64,000 bases of DNA from Pseudoips prasinana (Eukaryota; Arthropoda; Insecta; Lepidoptera; Nolidae): assembly GCA_951640165.1 (NCBI GenBank), contig OX621252.1:25999934-26063933 (forward strand), in the 5' to 3' direction. The notes beneath the pieces were generated by a model. It ran no database searches and was not told the origin of the DNA. It was given only the letters and a program-made list of their open reading frames with translations. The position numbers and the translations under genes are program-made. Shown here one piece after another: positions 45,178-55,808 of the stretch (the first letter of the stretch is position 1; each line of letters starts with the position of its first letter).

Positions 45178-45204
45178 ACACTATTCAGATTTCAAAACCT
45201 CATA

Positions 45205-45642
45205 TACTATTATATTGTTCACAATCAAATCAGTAGTTTCCTCTCATCTAATAACCTTCTTAATCCTTTTCAGTCTTCGCCCTGGACATAGTACTACCTC
45301 AGCCTTGGTCCATATTACGGATGATATTAGAACTGGCATGGAACACGGTAATCTAACGGTGCTTGCATTATTAGACTTTAGTAATGCTTTCAATACTGTA
45401 GACTTCGACGTGTTGCTGGGAATTTTACGCACTCTTAATGTATCTCCAACGGTAATTGGCTGGTTTCATAGTTACCTGTCTGGTCGCCGGCAACATATAC
45501 GTATTGATAACTCTGTCTCTTCTTGGTGCAATACGAATGCTGGCGTGCCACAGGGTGGCGTTTTATCTCCTTTACTCTTCGCAATTTTCATAAATTCTAT
45601 CTCAGATCGACTTCTCTCCTCCTACCACCTTTATGCAGATGA
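45205..45642 (+). pseudogene. RT N-terminal half of the split LINE
   Basis: Reads IVHNQISSFLSSNNLLNPFQ, then after a one-base shift SLRPGHSTTSALVHITDDI, NTVDFDVLLGILRTLN and GVPQGGVLSPLLFAIFINSI. It is cut inside the YADD box by the nested element. Confidence 0.8.
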
Positions 45643-45730
45643 GGAGTTGCGCTCGCGCCGTCGTTACGTACGGTTGCTATTCGGTTGAGAATTATATTTT
45701 TAACGATAAGTGCGTCGAATTGTTAATAAG

Positions 45731-46739
45731 ATGGCCAAATGTGCTAAATGTAACAAAACAGTCACCAAAAAAAATCCTGGAGTGCAGTGCATGAAGTGGT
45801 ATCACGGTTCATGTGCATCGCTAACTACTGATCAACTAAACGCGTTATCGCAAGTGGATTCGGTTGACTGGAAATGCCGCGGATGCGCGTTATCAGTTAG
45901 TGTCAAGGATAAACGCATATAGGTAATTCTTCCTGACCCGGAGGAAGAAGATTCGGAGTCTGAAGGAATTACGCTCGGTCAACAAGACAAAAAGTTACAC
46001 GAAATTCACGATGAAATTAAACGTCTACGGCAAACCGTGAGAGATATCATACGGGATGAATTACAAAGTACACTACAATATTATTCTAACAAAATAGACG
46101 AATACGATCAGACAGTTAAGAACCACGAAATGCGAGTAAAGGTAGTGGAAAACCAGTGTAAAGAGCTGTCGAACACATGTAAAAATCTTTCTCTGAAGAA
46201 CGAGGTCCTGGAACAAAAATTATGTAAACTCGAACAATCGAATACCCTCAACGACATATAAATATGCGGTACCACCGAACAACCAAATGAAGATCTAAAA
46301 AAACTGGCATCGCAGGTTGGACAGAGGCTGAACCAAAACACAGATGATATTATTAGAGTGGGGAGGAAAAAAAAAACCTATCCGTCCAGGGTCGGCTCAG
46401 GCAGAACGCGCTAAGATTGACTCGCCTATCATTATATCATTACGGGAGGGTAAGCGCGACTACTGGTACCAAGCTGCGCGATCGATGAAGTTAACGGCCA
46501 AATACATAGGCGGCGAAGGTGACAATAATATTTATCTACGTGAATCGCTGTCACCATCAATATCATACCTATTATGGAAAGCTAAAACAACTCTGAAGGG
46601 CAAGGAACTCTGTCAATACGTCTGGTGTAAAAATGGGCAGATCATGGTGCGAAAAAAAGAGGGAGACAAGAAGGTATATTACGTACGTGCAGAGAGAGAT
46701 ATCGAAAAAATTTCCAAGGAAGTACAAAGGAATGTCTGA
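45731..46739 (+). pseudogene. LINE ORF1: PHD finger, coiled coil, Baculo_FP-like domain
   Basis: From ATG at 45731: CAKCNKTVTKKNPGVQCMKW and YHGSCASL, then WKCRGC, a C4HC3 PHD-type zinc finger. A TAG at 45920 interrupts. The frame continues with a long coiled coil (46037-46261: RVKVVENQCKELSNTCKNLS), another stop at 46259, then a frameshift into 46344-46739 with SLREGKRDYWYQAAR, LRESLSPSISYLLWKAKTTL and YVWCKNGQIMVRKK. The last part resembles the FP-type domain common in LINE ORF1 proteins. PHD domains in ORF1 are known for CR1-like elements. ORF1 proteins bind the LINE RNA. This copy is inactive. Confidence 0.75.
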
Positions 46740-46792
46740 TTCATACAAAAACAACAGGTATGTCAACATGTCAATCTATATAGTTACGTTTA

Positions 46793-48774
46793 ATGGCTTT
46801 CACAAATGCACGGGATTACGAGTCAACACACTCATCATGGAATAATTTCATGTATGCCATGCCACATGATAAACACAAACTCTTTTTACTACATGTCAAT
46901 ATTCGATCCATGATCAAAAATCATGCACAACCGGAGTATATCATTGCAAGAAGCCCTAATATTATACATCTATTGATTATAACAGAGGCAAATATCACCG
47001 ACAAAATCTCAAGTTTATTTAACTTACAAGACTACACTATGTACCATGAGTTACGAACCAATAGAAAAGGAGGTGGCATAATTGTGTACGCTCACAGAAG
47101 TGTCTCTTTTACACGAAAACTGATGCAAACGGTTAATTTCGAATGCTTATGTGGTGAGGTATCTACCTCATATGGCTATAAAACTAACCTGTTTTCTATA
47201 TACAGACCGCCTAGCTTAAATAAAGTCAATTTCATTCATGAATTAACAAACATTTTGTCCGTTTTTCCTACCGATACAAGCTGCTGGTAGGTGACACTAA
47301 TATAGATATAAAGTGCTCAAATAACATTTTCGAACCTATCTCAACAATTTGAACGGATTAGGTTAAGAATGTTGTATTACACTATACACTAGAATAGAAA
47401 CTAACATCAATGGCACATCCAAATCGTGTATAGATCATTTATTCATCCGTGACGCCCTTAAGCCTACAGCTGTGATATCGCATTCTGTACGTTCGGCCGT
47501 AGTGTATGAGTCACTGGCGGACCACTACATAACCGGTCTGGCGCTCATTAGCTCCGACAATGCGCAAGCGTGTCAGTTTATTAAAACAAGATTTAACAAT
47601 AACAAAGTTAAACAAGAGTTGAAAAAAATAGATTGGAGCCCCGCACTAGCGCTTGGTGACCCTAATGAATTAATTGATTTTATTATTTGCAAATTTCAGG
47701 CGGTCTATAACAAGTGTACGTATCAATGTAAAATGAATATTAATATTAAAGGTGAATGTTCTTGGATATCAGAGAAGTTAGTTGAAATGTGTAACAAAAA
47801 AAAGGAACTGTTAAATATTTACCTAAAAAATACAAGTAATAAACAGAATGAGTTATTGTATAAAAAATATAGAAATAAAACAAATAGATTAATATATAAA
47901 GCTAGAAATAATTCCATAAAATCCGAAATTTGTGATAATTTAAAAAATCCTAAAAACATGTTAAATATACTGAACAGATTGACTGGCAGAATTGTCCAAT
48001 CAATAGATGATATGCTCATTAAATGTTTTAAACTCCCAGCAAAAATACTGTCCGGTATATTCTCATGATATGGGTCTATCTATTAACTACAGCAAAACGA
48101 AACTTATGTACATTCACTCACCATATAAAAAAACAGCTGGTCAACCTGAGATAGTTGCACATGAGCACAGTTGCATGCATCGAAAGGACTTAACATGTAC
48201 GTGTTCAACATTGGAACTTGTCAAAGAACATACCTACCTGGGACTAAAAATCGATGAGAAATTTAACTGGGGTCCACATGTTGAACAGCTTAGGGCGGTA
48301 TTGTATACAGTAGTCTTAACGTTCTGTATGGGACCTTATTTTTAATTAAGTACAGTTTTGTACTTAATTAAAAATAAGGTCCCATACAGAACGTTAAGAC
48401 TACTGTATATGGCACTAGCTGAATCCGCAATAAACTATGGGGTTGTTTGTTATGGACGAACATATAAAAAGTATCTAGATTGTATATACAACCTTCAAAT
48501 CAGGTTACTGAAAACAATTGTTCCCCTAAAAGTTAAGTACAAAAACAGAAACAATTACCACAACCTTTTTAATTACTGCAAGGTCATGAGTATTTATGAA
48601 AAAATTGATTTGGAAATTGTAGCCCATTATAGTGATTGTATACCTAACTTGACTAGAACATCACGACCAAGTAATTTACGTAACTTGCCACATCTGGCAA
48701 CATTCGTTATACCTGAATATACTAATGTATACGGTGAGAGAACATCTCAATATATATATTACCTAAAATTTTAA
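46793..48774 (+). pseudogene. LINE ORF2 with RT core deleted
   Basis: The endonuclease part (46793-47290) has FLLHVNIRSMIKNHAQPEYI, LLIITEAN, RKGGGIIVYAH and FSIYRPPSLN; a frameshift near 47285 is followed by VGDTNIDIK. 47472-48068 has SLADHYITGLALIS and the linker CSWISEKLVEMCNKKKELLN. Near 48040 the sequence jumps directly to the thumb region (MGLSINYSKTKLMYIHS), so all catalytic RT motifs are missing. A 50-nt fold-back at 48304-48409 breaks the C-terminus, which resumes KVPYRTLRLLYMALAESAIN. Confidence 0.75.
48304..48409. repeat. fold-back with 50-nt perfect arms inside LINE ORF2
   Basis: 48304-48353 is the exact reverse complement of 48360-48409; the loop is AGTTTT. The right arm encodes the expected protein (NKVPYRTLRLLY), so the left arm is the inverted copy and has replaced original coding sequence. 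Confidence 0.92.
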
Positions 48775-49019
48775 ACAGGATACCTAAACATGTAATTAAT
48801 AAGCTTTTTAACAAGAACAGTAGACAAATACGTAACATTCTGAAGAGACATTGCTTAAATACCCGACAATTTATGTAATTAATCATGATTATATTTTGAA
48901 ATACCTTGTATAGCAATTCCTTAACTGAATAATCTATTTAGTATTAGATTAAGTTAAGAATTGTCACAAATATTTGTAAGTTTTTAATGCAATAAACAAG
49001 TTATTTATTAAAAAAAAAA

Positions 49020-49803
49020 ATGACCTACAAATATACTCACAGGCCCCGCTTAATAGGCTGTCAGATGCTATCAGTATCATTAATAAAGATTTTATTAGTA
49101 TAAATGAATGGAGTCGTCCGTACGGTTTACAAGTTAACCCCCTTAAGACTCAGGTAATTATTGTTGGAAGCTCAAGGATGATGGCTAAGATTTCAACTTC
49201 CCCAAGTTATCATTGACGGAAGTATTTTGGAAATAAACCGAGTTGTAAAAAAATTGGGTGTCTATTTTGATAACTGTCTCCCATGCAGTCCGCAGCTGCA
49301 GAATACTAGTCGTAAACTTTATGCGTCAGTGGGATCTTTGCGAAGATTTCAAAACTTCCCACCTAAATTGCGCTTACTCAGTCCCTTCTTCTTTCGATAC
49401 TAGATTATGCAGATGTCAGCTATCTTGATCTTACTGAAGCCAACTGGATAAACTTGAGCGTCTCCAAAATGTCTGCATAAGATTTGTATTTGGCCTTCGC
49501 AAATATGATCATGTCTCTGAATTTCGCAGAAAGTCATTTCTATACAGTATGCTGTTTAGTCCTACCACTCCCTCTTATCGGAAAGAACGTTTTTCTTTCC
49601 TACATGAATCACATTCGAAAGCCTTGAGATCCATTAACAATCAGCGGTTAAAAATACCGACGCACTCCACAAAGTTTCTTGATAACGCATTTGTTGTACA
49701 AGGTGCTCGTTTGTGGAATGCGTTGCCATTGTTTATTAGGCGTGCACAATCACTTAATACATTCCAAAGACTTGTTAAGGATCACTATTTGAATACTGCA
49801 TAG
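49020..49803 (+). pseudogene. ORF2 C-terminal half of the split LINE
   Basis: From DLQIYSQAPLN, then INEWSRPYGLQVNPLKTQVI, through several frameshifts, to 49549-49803 (FSPTTPSYRKERFSFLHESH, GARLWNALPLFIRRAQS). It matches 27950-28199. Confidence 0.75.
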
Positions 49804-50249
49804 TTCACATAATGACACGTATTATTATTATAAACGTAATATAATTAGTAAGTAGGTATATATAGTTTTAAGTATTGTACAAATAGTACCTTATAATATA
49901 GTACTTTGTACACTTGCAACTGCCCCATCTCTGCAACTCCTTTCTCCTTTCACTACCTAGGTTGCCTGGAAGAGATCGCACTTTGTGGTGAGGCCGCCAA
50001 TTGTACTATAATAATTTGTATGTTGTCGCTTTGTATTATTTCTTTAGGTATACAATAAATAGGTTATCTATATATCTATCTATCTATATTTTATAAAGTA
50101 AGATAGCTGCATTCGAAATTGTAGATCATATTTATGATCATATAATTGTACATTATATGCACATAAGTTAAGTTAGTTATTTTAGTTTCGTATCTAGCAC
50201 TCGCCAATTCAATCAATTCTCATTGATTCAACGCTTTAAGTTAGAGTCG

Positions 50250-50306
50250 ATCGAATGCCAAATAATCTAATATAAATTGATTTTATTCAATTATTTGGCA
50301 TTCGAT
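50250..50306. repeat. hairpin with 17-nt perfect arms
   Basis: ATCGAATGCCAAATAAT (50250-50266) is inverted at 50290-50306, with a 23-nt loop. No ORF or LINE border was recognised here. Confidence 0.8.
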
Positions 50307-50632
50307 TTGGCTTAGTACAGATTACATTCGGATCGGTAAAATGCACTACCCAACACCTAAATCTACAAAAATTTTAATCGTTGCACTAATCATCTTAGAA
50401 AGCATCTCATGCAACTCTACAGAAGTGGCTCTGAGCCGTGGTTCAAGCCCCAAAAAGAGTACTTACTCGCTCGTGTTACTCAATTTGCAGAGATGCTGCC
50501 TAGTTTGAGCCTCTACTACTACACTTTTTTATTGACATATCTAGTAAGATATGTATGCCGTTTAAGTTAAAACCATTTAAGCATAGGCTAGCTTGCGCAC
50601 GACCTATTTTTTTATAATGCGTTTAGTCTTTA
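50307..50632. other. no gene recognised
   Basis: AT-rich sequence with short frames only. Confidence 0.4.
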
Positions 50633-50867
50633 GTCCCTCGCTCTTACCCACCATTGCAACTACGGTAAGCCAGGATCAACAGTTGCACACACAGAGCGGT
50701 GAGGCTCAGGCATGTCCCGAGGAATTGCTTCTACTATATTGGATCTCGCAACAAATTGATATCTCAAAAAGAAAGAATGTGAAGTTGAATAAAGCAGTTT
50801 GACTTCCCTCCAGATGGAAGCGGGAAACAGAATAATGATATAAGGAGGTGATTAGATCATGAGGCCT
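50633..50867 (-). mobile_element. R1/Jockey-type LINE 3' end, 5'-truncated
   Basis: On the minus strand it reads CATTATTCTGTTTCCCGCTT, ATCTGGAGGGAAGTCAAAC and the 3' UTR words GAGCCTCACCGCTCTGTGTG and AGCGAGGGACTA, matching 4700-4940. Its truncated 5' end lies at the centre of the palindrome 50848-50887. Confidence 0.7.
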
Positions 50868-50887
50868 AGGCCTCATGATCTAATCAC
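50848..50887. repeat. 40-bp perfect palindrome at a LINE 5' end
   Basis: GTGATTAGATCATGAGGCCT is followed, with no spacer, by its exact reverse complement. The left half belongs to the minus-strand LINE fragment; the right half is an inverted copy of that end. Confidence 0.92.
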
Positions 50888-51689
50888 AAATTGGCAGCAT
50901 TACCGAGGGCACCTACCACATTGTCAAAGACAATTCATGTTGTAGGCTACACTGTATATAAACCCTCAGTGAGCATATCTGCAGCTTTAATACCCCTTTA
51001 ATTTAGTGTTACATTAACGGGTTTTATAGCTAGTTTAAAGCGGTGGCTGATCGCGCGTTTGTTTAAATATTATGATGATTTAACTAGTTAAGTGTACGAC
51101 ATAATCTTGTGACATTTACATTCATATCTTGAGGTTTGCTGTCTTTCTCTATTATTATGATATTATGGCCCTCCATCACGGACTAATAATTCAAAATAAA
51201 ATAATTTATTTTCCATTCACAAAATTAGTACTACAACTAGTTTTTGAAGTGATCTTTAAGGCAAAAATTGCCTGTGTTAGGCCACTTCGGTCTTTCAAAA
51301 CTTAAAATTAAGCGATGAACCTACTAACAATTTAATTAAAATCTAAATAGTTAGTTAAAAGTCTTAGAGTTTTAATAATTTATATAATAAAAGATAAGTA
51401 TGCAAGTTTGATGATGACACTCAATTCATTTAGTACAAACATATTTTCTAGTTAGACAATATCAACTAAACATTTCTTCAATAGGACTTGTCAATACCAC
51501 ATTATTCCCTTATGAGAACAATATATTTACCATCAAGAAGTAGGATTAAACCTTACATTCAACAGTAAAATTATACGAATGTAACTAGCGGAGATATCTA
51601 TGGTTGTATTTATTGAGATAAAGATCTATTAGTATTATTATAGGTATACATTATTTTGTATTACTTATTTTTGCAATAGAGTGTACTTC
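50888..51689. other. AT-rich intergenic sequence
   Basis: No gene or repeat family recognised. Confidence 0.4.
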
Positions 51690-52028
51690 TTCTTCTTCTT
51701 TTTAAAAAGTTCTTGGAATTCTATTTGCAACGTAGGTTCCTCCTGATCTGTTTGTGGCGCAGTCACTGTGCCGTACTGGCAGGAGTCGGATATAGGGGAG
51801 GGAAATCCAAAGGAGCCCTCTCAGGGTACGTGTCCCGACCATCTGGGACATGGCGCAAAAGGGGGGTACCGGAGCAGCATACCCTCGTTCCCGGGACTCC
51901 CCCTTCAGGCGCCAAGAGAAGTCCACGGCAGGTAGGTTTAGTAGGTGCAAGTCCAACATACCCACCCGCAGACACTTTTTGCGGGGGGCATGCGAAGGCA
52001 TTCCCCCTGCCTTATCAAAAAAAAAGGT
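51690..52028 (+). mobile_element. GC-rich retroposon-like repeat with A tail
   Basis: A GC-rich island of about 300 bp (GAGCCCTCTCAGGGTACGTG, then CTTTTTGCGGGGGGCATGCG) ends in an oligo(A) run at 52018-52026. Part of it is repeated at 4090-4137. Short open frames in all phases reflect GC content. The family is not known to me. Confidence 0.5.
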
Positions 52029-52188
52029 TCCTGTTATACGTATAATTGGCCAATTTAAATTAATGTTTCAATAAAATCCAGCAGTAATATGAACTCCTTA
52101 GGATATATATATAATCTACCAAACGAAGGTTACGAAAATTTTGAATGATTTTAGTATCAAGTTAGATATATCTAATAATATATCCTAA

Positions 52189-52434
52189 AATATGAGGTAA
52201 ATTGTAGGATTTTCTTTTTCTTTCATCATAATATAATGAAATACATAGTAAAAGGTTCAGTGGGATATTTAAATGGATGTCGGTAGTTAGTATCCGTATG
52301 AGTAGAAACAGCGAGAGAAAGGTAGGTACAGCGTGTTCCTACTCATCCCCATACTCAACAACTTTTTTGATAGGACATTAAAGGGCTGTCCAATTTATTT
52401 TGTTTTAGGAAAATTCTACAATTTACCTCATATT
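52189..52434. mobile_element. MITE, 246 bp
   Basis: AATATGAGGTAAATTGTAGG at 52189 and its reverse complement ending at 52434 form terminal inverted repeats of about 26 bp with one mismatch. No ORF. Confidence 0.7.
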
Positions 52435-52465
52435 AAGAACCTAACTTTGTAATCATATTTTTAGG

Positions 52466-52630
52466 TGCTTGGCATGCGAGTTGGAGACCGCAGTGAGGTG
52501 GTAGCCAGTACACAGGGGGCGCTGCTGCCCGACTACCTGGTGTATCCCTTAGTCGCCATTTACGCCACCCACGGGATGATATGGGGAGGCCATGATATTC
52601 TGCCTAGGGAAGAAACCACACGGCCTACAT
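52466..52630 (+). repeat. GC-rich repeat-like fragment
   Basis: Contrasts sharply with its AT-rich surroundings (CGCAGTGAGGTGGTAGCCAG, then TACGCCACCCACGGGATGAT). The frame LGMRVGDRSEVVASTQGALL is open for about 55 codons. It looks like a retroelement fragment but was not assigned. Confidence 0.4.
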
Positions 52631-52981
52631 AGCAGTCGATACGAAACATAGTTTTGTGTTGTTAGTCTTTGCAAACCTCCTACCTCCTCGTACACTGTTT
52701 GATAATAATTTACAGATATATTTCAAATATAGGTGGATGTGGAGGTCGAGGAACCTTTTAACAGTTAAGCAATATTTATAATAATAATAATAATAATAGT
52801 TTATTTGCCAAAAAAAAGTACAATGAATCTCGAACAATATTTTTGTTAGAATTTTTATACGTAATTACATATAATGTCCGATTTCATATCGAAACGTTAA
52901 AGTTATAGTTAAGAGGTAGGGCACAGCATTCATTCGCTCGGAGAGCAGCCCGACTGGGGAAGTACCCCCACCTTACAGAAG

Positions 52982-53466
52982 ACATTCCTTAATCAAAATA
53001 CAAAATCAATATTTAGTGTTAATTCCGCTAATTGTCAGTTTAATCATGCTGGGATGCAATTTGCACCGCCCTCCCGCCCGCAAAAATGTGCACATGCAAG
53101 AAGGACAATATAAAAAGCAAATTACATGCGCCAGTACGATACCCAACACGTGTTTCGGTCCTCCACGGACCATTCTCAAGGGCTGCTAACTCGTCGAGTG
53201 CTCGAAGGAGACTCAGTCAGTCAGTCCGTGGTCCGTGGAGGACCGAAACACGTGTTGGGTATCGTACTGGCGCATGTAATTTGCTTTTTATATTGTCCTT
53301 CTTGCATGTGCACATTTTTGCGGGCGGGAGGGCGGTGCAAATTGCATCCCAGCATGATTAAACTGACAATTAGCGGAATTAACACTAAATATTGATTTTG
53401 TATTTTGATTGTTATGGATTTCCGCAAAGTAACGCCTGATTCCATTACTTATCTACATTCCTTAAT
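52982..53466. mobile_element. long hairpin retroposon with 12-bp target-site duplication
   Basis: ACATTCCTTAAT occurs at 52982-52993 and 53455-53466. Inside, 52991-53172 is the exact reverse complement of 53229-53410 (182-nt arms), with a 56-nt loop. A 44-nt unpaired tail (53411-53454, GTTATGGATTTCCGCAAAGT onward) follows the right arm. The right arm plus tail looks like the inserted unit, and the left arm like an inverted copy of its 5' part. Open frames in both arms are mirror images and not genes. Confidence 0.8.
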
Positions 53467-54094
53467 AATAACATTAATAATTTTAATGTTGTGTTTCTGC
53501 GTGTGGGTATGGTCGCCAGAGCTCATCGGGGTGGGGGGAAGGGTCAGCAACACTTGCTTGCTGGCTCCTAAAGGCCGGTACCGCACCAGTGACTCCCCTG
53601 GTGTTGCGAGTGTCCATGGGCAGTGGTGATCACTTACCATCAGGTGACCCACTTGCTCGTTTGTCGCCCTCTGATATATAAAAAGAAAAACTTAATTTCA
53701 ATTGAGCTAACTCCATGTCTAATATTTATACAAAAGCTTACCTCTTCCCTAGATGCCGCTGGGATGGAAATAAATCACGCTATGGTTTTGTTACAGAAAA
53801 CCCCATGCTATAGGGTCTCTGTCTTAGATTCTTTTTGTAAGGGTGATTCTTTATGAATTAAGCTATATCCTATCGAAAGCAGTTTCCAGAATAAAGTGTG
53901 ACTAGATATAGTCAATGCAGCCTGGTACGTCATTACTTACGATTTACATTGGGACCAAAACATTGATTCCGTTGCTTGCTGAGACCATTCTAAAATACAC
54001 CTCAGCTCACTATTAATAAAGGTTTCACCATGATGTGGACATCGAGGCCAGCTACTCAATATCGCACAGCTCGTGAGACGGTAAAAATAATATC
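53467..54094. other. intergenic sequence with a GC-rich repeat fragment
   Basis: 53510-53650 contains CTCCTAAAGGCCGGTACCGC and GGTGTTGCGAGTGTCCATGG, words also seen near 41520-41580 (CTCTGGTGTTGCAAGTGTCC), so a dispersed repeat. No gene. Confidence 0.5.
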
Positions 54095-54430
54095 CTGGGA
54101 CATTATTTACACACGGCCATCTGATTCCAAACTAAGTAGAGCTTGTAATATGGAAACCAGATCACTGATATACTACATATACCACATTTTTTTGTAAATA
54201 CATACTTAAATAGGTAAACTAGCTAGGCCCCGCGGTTTCACCCGCGTTAAAGTAGTTTTGGCGTAAAAGAGTAACAAACTTTCAAGTTTATAATATTAGT
54301 AGGATTACACCCAGACTCAGGACAAACAGACATGTTCATGCACACAAATATTTGTCCTGTGTGGGAATCGAACCCACGACCTCCGACGTGAAAAGTAAGC
54401 ATTTGCCTACCAGGCCAACAAGCCCATCAA
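54095..54430 (-). mobile_element. tRNA-derived SINE, family 2, with internal insertion
   Basis: On the minus strand from 54430: GGGCTTGTTGGCCTGGTAGG (A box region), GTGGGTTCGATTCCCAC (B box) and the CAAATATTTGTGTGCATGAA body. An insertion of about 85 bp at 54220-54303 (CTAGGCCCCGCGGTTTCACC to ATAATATTAGTAGGA) is absent from the relative at 22380-22620. The tail ends with a TACTTAGTTTGGAATCAGAT word related to that of SINE family 1. Confidence 0.75.
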
Positions 54431-54830
54431 GGAAAAAGAATGAACTAGTCTCGTAATTTGTGAATTTAGTAATTAGTGATAGAAAATGAACTTGAACAAA
54501 TTTTCTTCATAGTACTCATTCTTAATTTTATTTATGTTTAAGTAGCAGTTTAACATCATGTCAACCGGAAGGCACACACAGGTCTACGGCTGGATAGAGC
54601 CTCTCTCCAAAATCAGTCAGTCACCGCCCCAACCACACAGCAAAGTTGAAGTTTGGCTTAATATAAAATACTTATTAGCGCCTCAGATACATTGTTATAT
54701 ATACATCAAGTACTATACCTAGTTCTTTAATAAAAAAAGAAACATTTTTAAATGAATAAAATCTTTTATTTCAGATCCATAAAAATAGTCCATTTTGCTA
54801 AGTATACACATGACTTTGAAACTAATTTAG

Positions 54831-54912
54831 AAAGCGTAGGACATTATATTTATTTATATTACACGCACACTTGCGCATGGTGGCGTTAAATATGAAATAT
54901 GTCCTACGCTTT
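54831..54912. mobile_element. very short MITE, 82 bp
   Basis: AAAGCGTAGGACAT at 54831-54844 and its reverse complement at 54899-54912 are 14-bp perfect ends. The interior has CACGCACACTTGCGC. No coding capacity. Confidence 0.65.
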
Positions 54913-55282
54913 ATTTTTTTATTTTTTACAATTTATGTACCTACTCACTAAAAAAAGGAAAGAAAGAATAAAATACAAGAGATGAAAGTGCAATAAGGTA
55001 CGCTTTTTCAGTGTCGAATATATTTTTATTTTCAATATTTATTCATATTTTATAAGAGATATTAAAATTAATCGAAATATAAAATCAAATATTTTACATG
55101 GTTCCATCATAAAACCAGCGCTGCAACAGTTAATGTTGCAGCTAGTGCTGAGATGGGACCAATTCGGACTCGCACAGATAACCATTAAGGATTTCTGTAT
55201 GTCTACCTATTTATATATATTATTATTATTGTCTGGGCTTGTTTACTGAATAAATGTATTTTCTTGCTTTCTAAATAAAATG

Positions 55283-55445
55283 TAATGATAGTAGTAGGAA
55301 CTCACGTAATTAATTTTATGTTCGATTAGGTCAACAGTTTCAACTTCTTCAGGAAGTCATCTTCAGGGCGAACGCAACCCGCACGACGTTGGCCGAATCC
55401 AACATTAAATTATTTACGTGAGTTACCCGTTACTATCTTTCATTA
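55283..55445. mobile_element. MITE, 163 bp
   Basis: TAATGATAGTAGTAGGAACT (55283) and the opposed TTACGTGAGTTACCCGTTAC (ending CATTA at 55445) form imperfect inverted repeats of about 42 bp around AACTCACGTAA. The interior is GC-rich. No ORF. Confidence 0.6.
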
Positions 55446-55808
55446 CGTTATGCTTCTCACGTCAGTTAATAACAAATAAAATGTGTTTCTAAATAAACTA
55501 TACGCAATCAAGTAGACGCTCCACATCGCCATCAAAGGGTACCATGACCAGAAGATTCTCTGTGACAAAATAGGCTAACCCTCTGGTCAGGGACAGTGTC
55601 AATCAATTCCTTATAGATGCTCTTGAACAGTTACTAAGTACCTGAGCTCCACAGTCCAAGAGTTTCACCCCAAACGGCTCAAGCCCAGTTGCAGCAGCAG
55701 CGCCCGTAAATTCGTGGTATGTCGAAGATGAGATAATAATAATAATATCTAGGGACAATGTCACACAGATCATCCTAGCCCCAAACTAAGCAAAACTTGT
55801 ACTATGGG

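Larger units (their letters stand above)
45643..49019 (+). mobile_element. CR1-like LINE with PHD-finger ORF1, nested in another LINE
   Basis: It begins GGAGTTGCGCTCGCGCCGTC and ends in a poly(A) run at 49010-49019. ATGA on both sides (45639-45642 and 49020-49023) is the probable target-site duplication. ORF1 and ORF2 are both present but broken, and the reverse transcriptase core is deleted. Confidence 0.85.
45205..50092 (+). mobile_element. LINE of the 26872-28676 family, split by another LINE
   Basis: The left part (45205-45642) and right part (49020-50092) belong together. The left ends in SSYHLYAD, inside the RT catalytic box, and the right resumes with DLQIYSQAPLN. The 3' end has GGTTGCCTGGAAGAGATCGC and a (TATC)n tail at 50068-50090. 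Confidence 0.85.

Noticed and set aside
46344..46739. Baculovirus-derived gene because of the FP-like domain
   Set aside because: The domain follows a PHD finger and coiled coil and precedes an endonuclease ORF, the normal order of a LINE, so no viral origin need be invoked.
50095..50140. Continuation of the cystatin D intron matching 29620 and 42630
   Set aside because: The shared word AAATTGTAGATCAT is too short and AT-rich to support homology.
51702..52074. Several 70-110-codon frames in the GC-rich island
   Set aside because: Frames are open in all phases because of GC content, and the block is a repeat with an A tail.
53086..53445. Small genes on both strands at 53.1-53.4 kb
   Set aside because: The frames mirror each other because they lie in the arms of the 182-nt hairpin.
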